A DNA stretch of 34,711 nt, from positions 1 through 34,711 of the forward strand of contig DURJ01000158.1 in NCBI GenBank assembly GCA_012837285.1. The letters are read 5' to 3'. The first letter of the stretch is position 1. Each line of letters begins with the position of its first letter. The position numbers and the translations under genes were made by a program. Source of the stretch: Bacillota bacterium (lineage in GTDB: Bacteria > Bacillota > DTU030 > DUMP01). This document shows, piece by piece, positions 5,912 through 14,291 of the stretch. A model generated the notes under the pieces. That model was given only the letters and a program-made list of their open reading frames with translations. It was not told where the DNA came from and did not search any database.

Positions 5912-8122
5912 CTACCCGCTATCTGCCAGCCTGGCTGCCAAGGCGGTATACCGTTCCTGAACCTTGTTATTGGCAATGGCCCGGGCCACGGCCCGGCGAC
6001 TCCCCACCAAAACCACATGTTCCTTGCCCCGGGTCACAGCGGTATAGAGCAAATTCCGCTGGAGCATGTACCAGTGCTGGGTGCTAAGCACCACCACACA
6101 ACAGGAAAACTCGCTGCCCTGGGCTTTATGCACCGTAGCGGCATAGGCCAGCATGAGTTCGTCCAGCTCCGACCGTGTGTACGGTACCGGCGACCCGTCG
6201 AAATCTACCCAGATGGTATCTTCGTCCACATCTTCATCTTCCTGAGACAAGACAATATCTAGCACCAAACCCTGGTTCCCGTTGAAAATTCCCTTCTCGT
6301 AGTTGTTTCTGATCGCCATCACTTTGTCACCGATACGGAAACAACTGTCACGGAAAGGATACTCCTTCTTACCGCTACCGGGCGGATTAAGTCGTTGTTG
6401 CAACGAATTATTTAGATTCTGCACCCCGGTTATGTATTTGTGCATGGGAGCCAGCACCTGGATGTTGTCCAACCCAAAGGTGTCGGCCAGCTTAGCCGCC
6501 AAATCCACCACGTATTCGGCTGTTTCCTCCGCATCTTCCAACCTAATAAAATAAAAATCCGACGGTGACTGCAATCTTAGCCCTAGGCCTTGATTGATCC
6601 GGTGGGCGTTGACCGTGATGAGGGACTCCTCGGCCTGGCGAAATATCTGACTCAGCCTTACCGTGGGCACTTTCTCGCTGGCAATAATATCCCTAAGCAC
6701 ACTGCCCGGTCCCACACTGGGCAGCTGGTCTTTATCCCCTACCAGCACCACCCGGCCGGCGGTGGGGGCCGCTTGCAGTAATTGATAGGCCAAAACCACG
6801 TCCACCATGGAAAACTCGTCAATCACCAAAAGATCCACCCGGAGTTGGTTGTCTCGGTTGTAGGTAAAGGCCGGTTGACCCTCGGCCAAGGTATAACCCA
6901 GCAAGCGGTGAATGGTACTGGCCTCTCTCCCGGTAAGATCCGTCAGCCGCTGCGCCGCCCGCCCGGTGGGCGCGGCCAGTGCAATACGGGCTTCGGGCTC
7001 CAACTTAGCCAATACCTGGATCAGACCGCTGACGATAGTGGATTTTCCCGTGCCAGGACCGCCGGTTATCACGGTAACGCCGCGCTGCACTGCCTGTTTG
7101 ATCGCCTGTTCTTGCGAAGGAGCAAACTTGAGCTCCAAGGCCCTCTCGGCCTCGCTGATGGCCCCGCTTAGTTTCTCCGCGGCGATCGGCCGTTCATCAC
7201 CAAGGAGCCGTACCAATTCTCGGGCCACACCGGCCTCGGCCCGGTACAGATACGGCAACCACCAGTTGCCGCTGTCTTCGATTACTTCATTTGCATGTTC
7301 CAGCAGGTATCCCAGCGCCGTTTCCACCTCGTCCGCCGCCACCGGTTCGTCCTCGGCGCTTGCATTCACCAGCTTCAATGTTTCCTGTACCAGCTCGTCG
7401 GTCGGCAAAAAGCAATGTCCACCCCGTGCGGCCGCTTGGCGCAGTACATACAGCGCTGCCGCCATCAAGCGCTCCCGGGCATGGCGGCGCAGCCCCAGCT
7501 TTTGCGCCAACCTATCGGCGGTTAAAAAACCGACGCCAAAAATGTCTTCGGTTAAACAATATGGGTTTTCTTTCAAGCGGGCGATGGCCTCACGCCCGTA
7601 CTGGCGGTGGATCTTTAGTGCCAGGCCGGTGCTAACACGGTGATGACGCAAAAATACCATTAGCCGTTCTACGTCCTTGTTCTCGCTCACCGCCCGGGTG
7701 ATTTTCCGCGACAGTTTCTCTCCGATTCCCGGCACCTCTGTAAGCCGCGCCGGCTGTTGGCCAATTATCTCCAGGGTTTCAAGGCCAAAATGATCCACCA
7801 AGCGCTGAGCCAACTTCTCGCCCACGCCGGGGATCAGCCCGCTGGCCAAATAGCCGACAATCCCTTCTTCTTCAGTAGGCACAATCTCTTCCAACGCCCC
7901 AGCCGAAAACTGACGGCCATACTTAGGATGGGAAATCCAGTCCCCATAAAAAATGTAGTTGGCACCGGGGCGTACAGTGGCGAGATACCCAGTCACGCGG
8001 ATCTCGCCCTCATCACACACCACCGCTGCCACCGTAAAGCCGGAACCTGGGTCGCGAAAGATGATGCTTCTCACTTCCCCGGCCACTGTAATCTCGCTAG
8101 GTGCATCGGCTGCATTAGTCAT
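5912..8122 (-). CDS. recD2: RecD2 family ATP-dependent 5'-3' DNA helicase
   Basis: The 736-residue SF1B helicase is of the RecD2 type found in bacteria whose RecD does not depend on RecBC; it is implicated in replication-fork maintenance and repair. The N-terminal ~350 residues hold the RecD2-specific OB-like and helix-hairpin-helix region (LIPGVGEKLAQRLVDHFG at 96-113, LTEVPGIGEKLSRKI at 127-141, FGVGFLTADRLA at 195-206). The motor core has Walker A GGPGTGKST (354-362), APTGRAA (384-390), Walker B DEFSMVD (435-441), GDKDQLPSVGPG (462-473) and a C-terminal YAATVHKAQGSEF (motif V/VI region). The length is normal. The ATG at 8122 follows AGGGGGTAAGACCAG, overlapping the stop region of the upstream gene at 8136, so the two are co-transcribed. 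Confidence 0.95.
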   Translation of the reverse strand: MTNAADAPSEITVAGEVRSIIFRDPGSGFTVAAVVCDEGEIRVTGYLATVRPGANYIFYGDWISHPKYGRQFSAGALEEIVPTEEEGIVGYLASGLIPGVGEKLAQRLVDHFGLETLEIIGQQPARLTEVPGIGEKLSRKITRAVSENKDVERLMVFLRHHRVSTGLALKIHRQYGREAIARLKENPYCLTEDIFGVGFLTADRLAQKLGLRRHARERLMAAALYVLRQAAARGGHCFLPTDELVQETLKLVNASAEDEPVAADEVETALGYLLEHANEVIEDSGNWWLPYLYRAEAGVARELVRLLGDERPIAAEKLSGAISEAERALELKFAPSQEQAIKQAVQRGVTVITGGPGTGKSTIVSGLIQVLAKLEPEARIALAAPTGRAAQRLTDLTGREASTIHRLLGYTLAEGQPAFTYNRDNQLRVDLLVIDEFSMVDVVLAYQLLQAAPTAGRVVLVGDKDQLPSVGPGSVLRDIIASEKVPTVRLSQIFRQAEESLITVNAHRINQGLGLRLQSPSDFYFIRLEDAEETAEYVVDLAAKLADTFGLDNIQVLAPMHKYITGVQNLNNSLQQRLNPPGSGKKEYPFRDSCFRIGDKVMAIRNNYEKGIFNGNQGLVLDIVLSQEDEDVDEDTIWVDFDGSPVPYTRSELDELMLAYAATVHKAQGSEFSCCVVVLSTQHWYMLQRNLLYTAVTRGKEHVVLVGSRRAVARAIANNKVQERYTALAARLADSG

Positions 8123-8135
8123 CTGGTCTTACCCC

Positions 8136-9551
8136 CTAGCGCAAAAACCTAAGCAGCTTGCTGTACGGATCCTCCTGGGTAGTATAACGCTGGTCAAAGC
8201 TCTCCAACCCCAAGGTCTTCCAAATAGTACGGAAATTACCTGATATAGTACCGGCAGCTACCCGATACTTGCGGCCCAACTCTTTTTGAGTTACCCCGGA
8301 AGTAAGTTCCAGCCGGGCCATGGTATACTCCAGTGCCGCTAACCAGGACTGGTTCTTTTTAATTTCAGGCCGGCCCAGCCGGCAAAAATCAGCCCATAGT
8401 TGGACTGCATTGTTTACTTGGAGCTTAAGATAGCCGGCATCAGCCAAATTCTGGCGTAGTTCCTCGGCTATGCGCCCGTAAGCCGGTTTGGACCATTTAA
8501 TCGTCGGGCGTTCCGACAGCGGCTCTTCCGGGGGCAAGTTAAGAACCTGGCGTAGCTGGCTGATATCGTAATGCACCTCGCCGGCCTGTTTCTTGCGTTC
8601 CTCAATAAACTCCAGTTCCTTCAGCAGCTCGCGCACTCGTCTTCGCCCCGCCGGGCTCTGACAGTATTGACGCGGAGTTAACCCTCTAAGCGCCGGATGC
8701 GGTGTATCCGGCCACTGACAATAATACTCTTCGTAATACTGGCGCAGCAACTTCTCTCGAATCTCCGGTGATAACCCCAGCCCTGTTCGCGGCAAACCGC
8801 TGTCACGACTGTTGAGCTCTTCCTGGACAAACAGCTCTTCTTGCCCGGCAGCAAACAAACGAGCCACGGTGGTATTTAGCAAATAGCCACGTTCCTTTAG
8901 ATATACCGGCCAGCCGCCCTTTTTCCCTCGCCGCTGCCAGCGGCGGAAATCGGCTTGGGTCTGGCGCAAGATATCATGTTTGAACATGGGTGGAACTTCC
9001 AGCGCCGCTCCGGAGGGCTGAAAGACATCCCCTACCGGCAGTAAGCGACACAACAATACCGACCACAAGGTAACACCGGCAGCCATGTTGGCATCGGCAA
9101 TCCAAATCTGTTCACCGGTGAAAAGGTCTTCCGCTCCCAAACCGTCGTCCTTAACCAGGTAGACTTCATATAAAGAAATAGTCGAGTTGATCCATTGCTG
9201 CAGCATTGTCTGCTCCAGCGGTCCCAGGGTTTGTTGACTTTCTTTCAAAAAGCGCTCGATCAGCCGCCCTCCCCGAGGGGACAAACGGTAATCGTAGATG
9301 AACCATTCGATAAAAGAAATAAAAGCTGCTTCCTCTTCCGGATCCAGGATCTCCAACGCATCCTCAGAAAAGAAGATATGAAACGCGGCATCCAGATTAG
9401 CAGAAAAGTACCCGTCTTCGGCATAGCTCACCAACGAGTCGTGCAAGTCCTGAGCTACCCGCTCCAACTTGGGCCGGAGGAAGTCATAGACAGGCGGCAT
9501 AGGTTTAGTGGCTAGCTCTTCATTTGACTGCGGCGTTCGGTCGTTCTTCAT
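8136..9551 (-). CDS. Uncharacterised protein with Xre/MbcA/ParS-like motif and C-terminal HTH
   Basis: I do not recognise a named family for the full 471-residue protein. Residues 75-105 (FISFIEWFIYDYRLSPRGGRLIERFL) resemble the N-terminal part of SEC-C/YecA-like proteins. Residues 280-315 (WPDTPHPALRGLTPRQYCQSPAGRRRVRELLKELE) resemble the toxin-binding motif of Xre/MbcA/ParS proteins and the same motif in SEC-C proteins. Residues 415-445 (ELTSGVTQKELGRKYRVAAGTISGNFRTIW) look like a psq/homeodomain-type helix-turn-helix. No cysteine-rich SEC-C motif is present. The ATG at 9551 is chosen because GGGAAAGGAAGAG precedes it; the in-frame start at 9605 has no such site. It is upstream of and 13 bp from recD2, probably one operon from the promoter at 9622. 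Confidence 0.6.
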   Translation of the reverse strand: MKNDRTPQSNEELATKPMPPVYDFLRPKLERVAQDLHDSLVSYAEDGYFSANLDAAFHIFFSEDALEILDPEEEAAFISFIEWFIYDYRLSPRGGRLIERFLKESQQTLGPLEQTMLQQWINSTISLYEVYLVKDDGLGAEDLFTGEQIWIADANMAAGVTLWSVLLCRLLPVGDVFQPSGAALEVPPMFKHDILRQTQADFRRWQRRGKKGGWPVYLKERGYLLNTTVARLFAAGQEELFVQEELNSRDSGLPRTGLGLSPEIREKLLRQYYEEYYCQWPDTPHPALRGLTPRQYCQSPAGRRRVRELLKELEFIEERKKQAGEVHYDISQLRQVLNLPPEEPLSERPTIKWSKPAYGRIAEELRQNLADAGYLKLQVNNAVQLWADFCRLGRPEIKKNQSWLAALEYTMARLELTSGVTQKELGRKYRVAAGTISGNFRTIWKTLGLESFDQRYTTQEDPYSKLLRFLR

Positions 9552-9621
9552 CGTATCTCTTCCTTTCCCACCGGATCGGGCCTCTGGGCACAATGGTAGT
9601 ATCATTCCTTCAGCACACTAT

Positions 9622-9649
9622 ATAATACTATATACTTCTCTAATTGCAA
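9622..9649 (-). promoter_or_regulatory. SigA-type promoter of the HTH protein-recD2 operon
   Basis: TTGCAA, a 16-base spacer and TATTAT lie about 70 bases before the ATG at 9551, in the only A/T-rich patch between this gene and fabZ. Confidence 0.45.
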
Positions 9650-9678
9650 CAGTTAATCCTGCCTGCAAACTTCTCGGC

Positions 9679-10104
9679 CTAATCGGTAACGGCAAAAGTA
9701 AATTCGCCCTCAGCTACCAGTTCCGACCCGACAAAAGCTTGCCCCCGACCTTTACCAATACGGCCTCGCATTCTGGTTAGGGTAACCTCTAGCCGCAATT
9801 GATCCCCAGGCACCACCGGCCGGCGGAAACGGCACTTATCAATTCCGGCAAAATAGGCTATTTTCCCCTCCAGGCCCGAGGCGCTAAGAAGAGCCACCGC
9901 CCCTGTTTGGGCCAAAGCCTCAACAATAAGCACCCCCGGCATCACCGGCCGGCCAGGAAAATGTCCGGGGAAAAACGGTTCATTCCCGCTGACGTTCTTT
10001 AGGCCTACCGCTCTTTCTCCTGGCTCCAATTCTACTATTTTGTCCACCAGCAAAAACGGATAGCGGTGCGGTAATATGTTCATAATGGCTGCCTGATCCA
10101 GCAT
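9679..10104 (-). CDS. fabZ: 3-hydroxyacyl-[acyl-carrier-protein] dehydratase FabZ
   Basis: FabZ is the hot-dog-fold dehydratase of type II fatty-acid synthesis that converts 3-hydroxyacyl-ACP to trans-2-enoyl-ACP. At 141 residues it has normal length. The signatures are [13 protein letters not shown] (11-23), [23 protein letters not shown] (44-66) with catalytic His48 and Glu62, and the C-terminal [14 protein letters not shown]. The ATG at 10104 follows AGAGGGGCGG; the in-frame extension to 10263 is non-homologous and rejected. fabZ lies beside the flagellar/mbl group in B. subtilis, so the position is conserved, although here the serine operon lies between them. Confidence 0.95.
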   Translation of the reverse strand: MLDQAAIMNILPHRYPFLLVDKIVELEPGERAVGLKNVSGNEPFFPGHFPGRPVMPGVLIVEALAQTGAVALLSASGLEGKIAYFAGIDKCRFRRPVVPGDQLRLEVTLTRMRGRIGKGRGQAFVGSELVAEGEFTFAVTD

Positions 10105-10292
10105 CTTCAATCCGCCCCTCTCTATACTGTACTTTACCCACCTTCCCCTCATTCGCCAAAGAGCTGTTTTCTCCTCCTCCAAATTAAAGCAGCAGGGCCA
10201 GTTGTTGACTGAACCTGCTGAAGGCTGGCTCCCCGGACCCAGGGTTGGACCAAAAACAAACACACCCGGATCGTTCCGATTTCCGCCACGGT

Positions 10293-11279
10293 CTACATGG
10301 CACAGGCTGTCGGCCTAGCTCCAAGGCGGCGCAACTGTTCCCAGTTAAGACAATGCTCCGGTCGCTCTCCAGCCAAGGCCGCTGCCACTTGCTCGGCCAC
10401 CTCCACCGCCACATGCGTCTGCGCCTCTACCGTGGACGCGCCCAGATGCGGTGTGATAATTACATTCTCCAAGCCGAATAATGGGTTGTCGGTACAAGGT
10501 TCTTCAGCCAAAACATCCAGAGCCGCACCGGCCACCTGGCCGCTGACCAGGGCAGCGGCCAAAGCCTGTTCGTCCACTAACGCTCCTCGAGCCGCATTGA
10601 TAAGGCGAATACCGGGCTTCATCATGTTCAGAGCATCGTACGAGATCATCCCTTGGGTTTCTTCGGTGAGCGGCAGATGCAAAGTAAGAAAATCCGCTTG
10701 ACCTAACACCGCGGGAAAAGATGTCAAGACGATATCATCCGCCACTTTCTTAGGATCAATATGCGGGTCGTAGGCCAACACCCGCATACCCAGTGCCTGG
10801 GCCCGCTGGGCCACGGCCGAACCCACTCGTCCCAAACCCAGAATACCCAACGTCTTCCCTGCTATCTCCACCCCCTGGAACCGAGCCCGTTCCCAACGAC
10901 CTTGCTGCAAAGTACCCATGGCTTGAGGGATATGCCGGGCCAAGGCCAGCATCAGTGCCAGAGTGTGCTCGGCCGCAGCAATAGTATTGCCGGTAGGAGC
11001 ATTCACTATTAGCACACCGCGCTTCGAAGCTGTCTCAATATCAATATTATCGACACCGATACCAGCCCGCCCCACCACAGCCAGCTCCGGCTGGGCCGCC
11101 AGAAACTGGGCTGTAACTTTCGTGACCGAGCGTAAAATCAAACCCTGACAACCGGTGCAGGCAGCTATAAGCTCGGCGGTGTTTAGCCTGCCCGCCACCG
11201 TCTTCACTTGGTGCCCTTCCTGCTGTAGAACCTGGGCTGCTTCCGGCGCTACGTTATCGACAATCATGACCTGAGCCAT
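10293..11279 (-). CDS. serA: D-3-phosphoglycerate dehydrogenase, short form without ACT domain
   Basis: This enzyme oxidises 3-phosphoglycerate to 3-phosphohydroxypyruvate with NAD, the first step of serine synthesis. The 328 residues hold only the substrate- and NAD-binding domains: [13 protein letters not shown] (69-81), NAPTGNT (93-99), nucleotide loop [10 protein letters not shown] (145-154), and catalytic Arg231 ([10 protein letters not shown]), Glu260 and His278 (TPHLG). The usual Bacillota SerA has about 525 residues with C-terminal ASB and ACT domains that sense serine; here the chain ends with a non-conserved [18 protein letters not shown]. The ATG lies 2 bp after the aminotransferase stop behind GGAGGG, so the two are translationally linked. 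Control by serine probably rests on the T-box rather than feedback inhibition. A related 2-hydroxyacid dehydrogenase is a less likely alternative. Confidence 0.88.
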   Translation of the reverse strand: MAQVMIVDNVAPEAAQVLQQEGHQVKTVAGRLNTAELIAACTGCQGLILRSVTKVTAQFLAAQPELAVVGRAGIGVDNIDIETASKRGVLIVNAPTGNTIAAAEHTLALMLALARHIPQAMGTLQQGRWERARFQGVEIAGKTLGILGLGRVGSAVAQRAQALGMRVLAYDPHIDPKKVADDIVLTSFPAVLGQADFLTLHLPLTEETQGMISYDALNMMKPGIRLINAARGALVDEQALAAALVSGQVAGAALDVLAEEPCTDNPLFGLENVIITPHLGASTVEAQTHVAVEVAEQVAAALAGERPEHCLNWEQLRRLGARPTACAM

Positions 11280-11281
11280 GC

Positions 11282-12427
11282 TTAACCCTCCTGCAAAAAT
11301 TGTGCTTGGGCCTGAGCTACGCCGGCACCTAGCTCCACCTGGTACCCGGCTTGTTTAAGACCTAGTTCTAGAATTGCCAGGGCTCCCAAAATTTCCAGCT
11401 CATCCACATAGCCCATATGACTCATGCGGATGATCTGGCCGGATAGTTTTCCTTTCCCTCCGGCCAAGCAGAAGCCGAACTGGCGCTTAACCGCCGCTCT
11501 GAGGGGATCAGCCTGGCCATTGGGAACATAGGCTGCGGTTACCGTGGGTGATGCCCATTCGTCGGCGGCCACCAACTTTAGCCCTACGGCCTGCACGCCG
11601 GCTCGCACTGCCCGCGCCCAGCGCCGGTGCCTGGCCCACACCTGCTCCAATCCTTCCGTTAACATAAGATCCAACGCTTTCTCCAGAGCAAACAGAAGGC
11701 TCACATTAGGTGTCCAGGGCGAAAACCCTTTGGCCCCATTTTCCCTCCAGGCGGCGAGATTGAAGTAGAAGGATCGCGGCGACACCTTCTCTACCTTCTG
11801 CCAGCCTTTGGCGCTCACACTGAGGAAGGCCAAGCCAGGCGGCAACATGAACGCTTTTTGGGAACTGGTGGCCATGAAGTCTACTCCCCACTCATCAGTA
11901 CGAATGTCCATGGCCCCCATGCTGCTTACCGCATCTACCAGCAACAGTGTCGGCGTGTTCTTCAGCAAGGCTCCAATAGCGGCCACGTCGTTTACTACAC
12001 CGGTGGAGGTTTCGTTGTGGGTGACCAGCACTGCCTGCGGCAGGGGCCCTCGCTCCAGTCGCGCCTGCACTTTTTCTATTTCCACTGCTTCGCCCCAAGG
12101 AAACTCCATTGGCTCCACCTGGGCCCCACACTGCTCGGCAATGGCAGCAAAACGCTGACCAAATTGTCCCGTTATCAAGGCTAACACTTTATCGCCAGGA
12201 CTTAAGCTGCTGGTAACGGCTGCCTCCATGGCGCCAGTACCTGAGGAAGTAAGAATGAACAGGTGGTTTTTGGTCTGAAAGACCTGTTTTACTTTTTCCG
12301 TCAAAGATCGCTGCAGAGAAGCGTACTCGGAACTTCGATGTCCGATTACCGGCCGGGTCATGGCTGCCGCCACTTCCGGCGGAACCGGCGTCGGCCCCGG
12401 AATAAATAGATGCTGCTTTCTCTGCAT
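11282..12427 (-). CDS. Class V aminotransferase (phosphoserine/serine-pyruvate type)
   Basis: This PLP enzyme of fold type I has 381 residues and resembles the alanine-glyoxylate/serine-glyoxylate aminotransferase family. It starts IPGPTPVPPEV (9-19), has TSSGTGAMEAA (60-70) for phosphate binding, VDAVSSMGAMDI (164-175) with the PLP-binding Asp, and the Schiff-base Lys191 in SSQKAFMLPPG. Paired with serA under a serine T-box, it most likely makes phosphoserine (or serine) from the keto acid. Anaerobes often use this family in place of SerC. The ATG follows AAGGAGAGATGGTTT. It is the first gene of the T-box operon. Confidence 0.88.
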   Translation of the reverse strand: MQRKQHLFIPGPTPVPPEVAAAMTRPVIGHRSSEYASLQRSLTEKVKQVFQTKNHLFILTSSGTGAMEAAVTSSLSPGDKVLALITGQFGQRFAAIAEQCGAQVEPMEFPWGEAVEIEKVQARLERGPLPQAVLVTHNETSTGVVNDVAAIGALLKNTPTLLLVDAVSSMGAMDIRTDEWGVDFMATSSQKAFMLPPGLAFLSVSAKGWQKVEKVSPRSFYFNLAAWRENGAKGFSPWTPNVSLLFALEKALDLMLTEGLEQVWARHRRWARAVRAGVQAVGLKLVAADEWASPTVTAAYVPNGQADPLRAAVKRQFGFCLAGGKGKLSGQIIRMSHMGYVDELEILGALAILELGLKQAGYQVELGAGVAQAQAQFLQEG

Positions 12428-12465
12428 AAACCATCTCTCCTTGTTGCTCTTTGTTCAGAAGAAAT

Positions 12466-12714
12466 AAAAACGCCCCCCGTCCCTGAAAAACAGGGACGAG
12501 AGGCGTTTCCCGCGGTACCACCCATATTGGCGCAAGCCAAACAGCTAACGCCCACTTGCGATACGCTAACGAGTATCACCCGTACGGGCCTACTTTACTT
12601 CGGCCGTCCGCTTCGGGATGGATTCCAAGAACTGCTTCACCGGCTCGCACCTGGCGCCGGCTCTCTTTAGAAGACAAGTCCTTGTACTTGTTCCCGGCAT
12701 CGCTCTTAATATTG
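12466..12714 (-). ncRNA. T-box leader RNA, serine (UCC specifier)
   Basis: The leader has all main T-box parts in order on the minus strand. Stem I carries an AGTA motif near its base, the GGTGCGAGCCGG distal segment, and a specifier loop GGAATCCATCCC with TCC (Ser) at 12620-12622. The canonical T-box TGGGTGGTACCGCGGG lies at 12508-12524, followed by the attenuator. Uncharged tRNA-Ser binding would stabilise the antiterminator and allow transcription of the aminotransferase-serA operon. The specifier is assigned by alignment with the known GAA-codon-AUC pattern of T-box loops. Confidence 0.93.
12467..12505 (-). terminator. T-box attenuator terminator
   Basis: A long stem (ACGCC, CTCTC opposite GGGGG, and GTCCCTG paired with CAGGGAC) with a T-rich loop is followed by TTTTTA. 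The 5' arm overlaps the end of the T-box sequence, as expected for mutually exclusive terminator and antiterminator. Confidence 0.88.
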
Positions 12715-12720
12715 GCTCAT

Positions 12721-12749
12721 ATTTTACACCATCAACGGATAAAAAGCAA
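12721..12749 (-). promoter_or_regulatory. SigA-type promoter of the serine T-box operon
   Basis: TTGCTT, a 17-base spacer and TAAAAT lie directly before the T-box leader, placing the transcript start near 12714. Confidence 0.6.
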
Positions 12750-12870
12750 GCACAACAAGCTGCCGTGCCGGACTGCTGCTAACATCGGGGCCTTGTGGTG
12801 CCATCTTATTTCAGCTTCTGCCGTTTGATGATTGCCATTGCCAGCAATTCATCGATTCCCCGGGCATTTT

Positions 12871-13191
12871 TTATATCTCCTGGTTCTGGTCCCTGTTGAG
12901 TCTGTGTTGTGTGTGGGCCAACTGTCGGAACAGCACCTCGGCCAAGCTGCCTTCGGAGCGGGCAATGGCGCGGGCATACTCGGTATCGAGCATGCTTTTG
13001 AAGGTCTCTTCGCCAGTACTCTCGGGAAACAGCCCGCCTTTGGGTACGGTCCGCCGTAGGCCCGACAGGACCTGATTCCAAAAGACGGCAGCAAATTCCT
13101 GACAGGCTTGGCGCAGGGCTTGTTCGTCAGACTGCCGCCTAAGATTCGCTTGTCGTGGAACAGGCTGGATGCCAGATTTAATAATGGCCAT
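12871..13191 (-). CDS. Flagellar rod-binding protein (FlgJ N-terminal-like)
   Basis: The 106-residue protein matches the rod-binding domain found at the N-terminus of FlgJ, which caps or scaffolds rod assembly in the periplasm or wall. The recognisable core is LRQACQEFAAVFWNQVLSGLRRTVPKGGLFPESTGEETFKSMLDTEYARAIARS, typical of the family (hydrophobic F..V.W.QML-like helix, G-G-L, then a D-E/F-A helix). No muramidase domain follows, as is usual in Bacillota. The ATG follows AAGGTGGGTGACCT. It is the last gene of the spoIIID-mbl-flgF-flgG run, 147 bp after flgG. About 130 bp lie between its stop codon and the serine operon promoter, and I see nothing firm there. Confidence 0.85.
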   Translation of the reverse strand: MAIIKSGIQPVPRQANLRRQSDEQALRQACQEFAAVFWNQVLSGLRRTVPKGGLFPESTGEETFKSMLDTEYARAIARSEGSLAEVLFRQLAHTQHRLNRDQNQEI

Positions 13192-13338
13192 AGGTCACCC
13201 ACCTTCAGAAGTTCCAGGGCTTTCTTTAATACGACCCCGCGGAACAACACGGGGGTCAGCTTGCGGCCGAAGGCCGTTCCCTACCGCGTACCCAAAGAAG
13301 TGTCGGGATGCAATGGAGCCGGGAAGGTTTAAGCGGCT

Positions 13339-14118
13339 TTAACGCCGCAGGTTGTTGGCTACCCCGAGCATTTCGTCGGCGGCGGTGATGGCTTTAGCAT
13401 TGATCTCGTAGGCGCGCTGCGCCGTGATCATGTTTACCATCTCTTCCACCACCTGCACATTAGACAGTTCGATATAGCCGGAAGCCAGGCTACCGCAGTC
13501 CTCACCGGGAATAAGGCCGTCTTCCACCGGGCCGGCCGCCTCGGTGGCTAAAAACAAGTTGCGGCCAAGGGCCCGCAGCCCAGCCGGGTTCGGGAACTGA
13601 GCCAAAGTAATCTGATCACCGGTAACGGCATCGCCGGCCAGTTCATAGCTGATGGTACCGTCGGCAGCAATGACGATGCTCTTGGCTCCGGGAGGAATGT
13701 TTATTCCCGGCATAACCAAATAACCATCAGTGGTGACTAGATCTCCGTCAGCATCCAGTTTAAACGAACCATCCCGGGTATAAGCCTCTTCACCGCTGGG
13801 TAGCTCCACGACGAAAAAGCCGTCGCCCTCAATGGCCACATCCAGCGGGTTTTGCGTCAGCTGCAAATTACCGGTACTGAAGATTCTCAGCGTGGCCGAC
13901 GGACGCACTCCGTGTCCCACGCTTAGGTCGCTGGGTACATAGCCGCCGTCGGCGGTAGGCGAGGCACCTCGAATAGTTTCATATAATAAATCTTGAAACT
14001 CCAGCCGGCTCTTTTTGAAGCCGTTGGTATTCACGTTTGACAAATTATGGGATATAACATCGATATTAAGCTGCTGGGCCAGCATTCCGGAGCTGGCCGA
14101 CCACAGGGCCCGCATCAT
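13339..14118 (-). CDS. flgG: Flagellar basal-body rod/hook protein FlgG (FlhP-like)
   Basis: The 259-residue protein has the axial-protein N-terminus MMRALWSASSGMLAQQLNIDVISHNLSNVNTNGFKKSRLEFQDLLY, the core GDGFFVVELPSGEEAYTRDGSF, and the C-terminal coiled segment GYIELSNVQVVEEMVNMITAQRAYEINAKAITAADEML. It forms the distal rod. The first of two adjacent ATG codons follows AAGGAGAGACAAACC. It corresponds by position to B. subtilis flhP, next to flhO and mbl. A strong stem-loop lies in the leader between flgF and flgG. Confidence 0.94.
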   Translation of the reverse strand: MMRALWSASSGMLAQQLNIDVISHNLSNVNTNGFKKSRLEFQDLLYETIRGASPTADGGYVPSDLSVGHGVRPSATLRIFSTGNLQLTQNPLDVAIEGDGFFVVELPSGEEAYTRDGSFKLDADGDLVTTDGYLVMPGINIPPGAKSIVIAADGTISYELAGDAVTGDQITLAQFPNPAGLRALGRNLFLATEAAGPVEDGLIPGEDCGSLASGYIELSNVQVVEEMVNMITAQRAYEINAKAITAADEMLGVANNLRR

Positions 14119-14153
14119 GGTTTGTCTCTCCTTCCCTAGTCAAGAATCTTTCC

Positions 14154-14196
14154 AGCCCTTGGGTCTTCTCCAGCGGCGAGAAGCACCCGACGGGCT
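14154..14196 (-). promoter_or_regulatory. Three-segment stem-loop between flgF and flgG
   Basis: AGCCC/GGGCT, GGGT/ACCC and CTTCTC/GAGAAG nest as one interrupted hairpin about 35 bases before the flgG start. It is not followed by T on the minus strand. It may separate or stabilise the flgF and flgG messages. Confidence 0.45.
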
Positions 14197-14291
14197 TCTG
14201 TTTAGTCATAACTAGCCTGGTTAACACACAGCGAACCGCTTCTGTCGTTCGGCGGTCCTGGGCCTCTGCGTCGCAGTCCGGCCCTTGGAAT

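Noticed and set aside
10105-10292. Frameshifted C-terminal ACT domain of SerA
   Set aside because: I read all three minus-strand frames after the SerA stop. None resembles the ASB/ACT region, and the region ends in the fabZ leader. A naturally short SerA fits better, though decay too old to see cannot be excluded.
12806-12870. Short minus-strand frame ending IDELLAMAIIKRQKLK after the rod-binding protein gene
   Set aside because: It looks coding-like but has no start codon with a ribosome binding site; the longer frame runs antiphase through the rod-binding gene.
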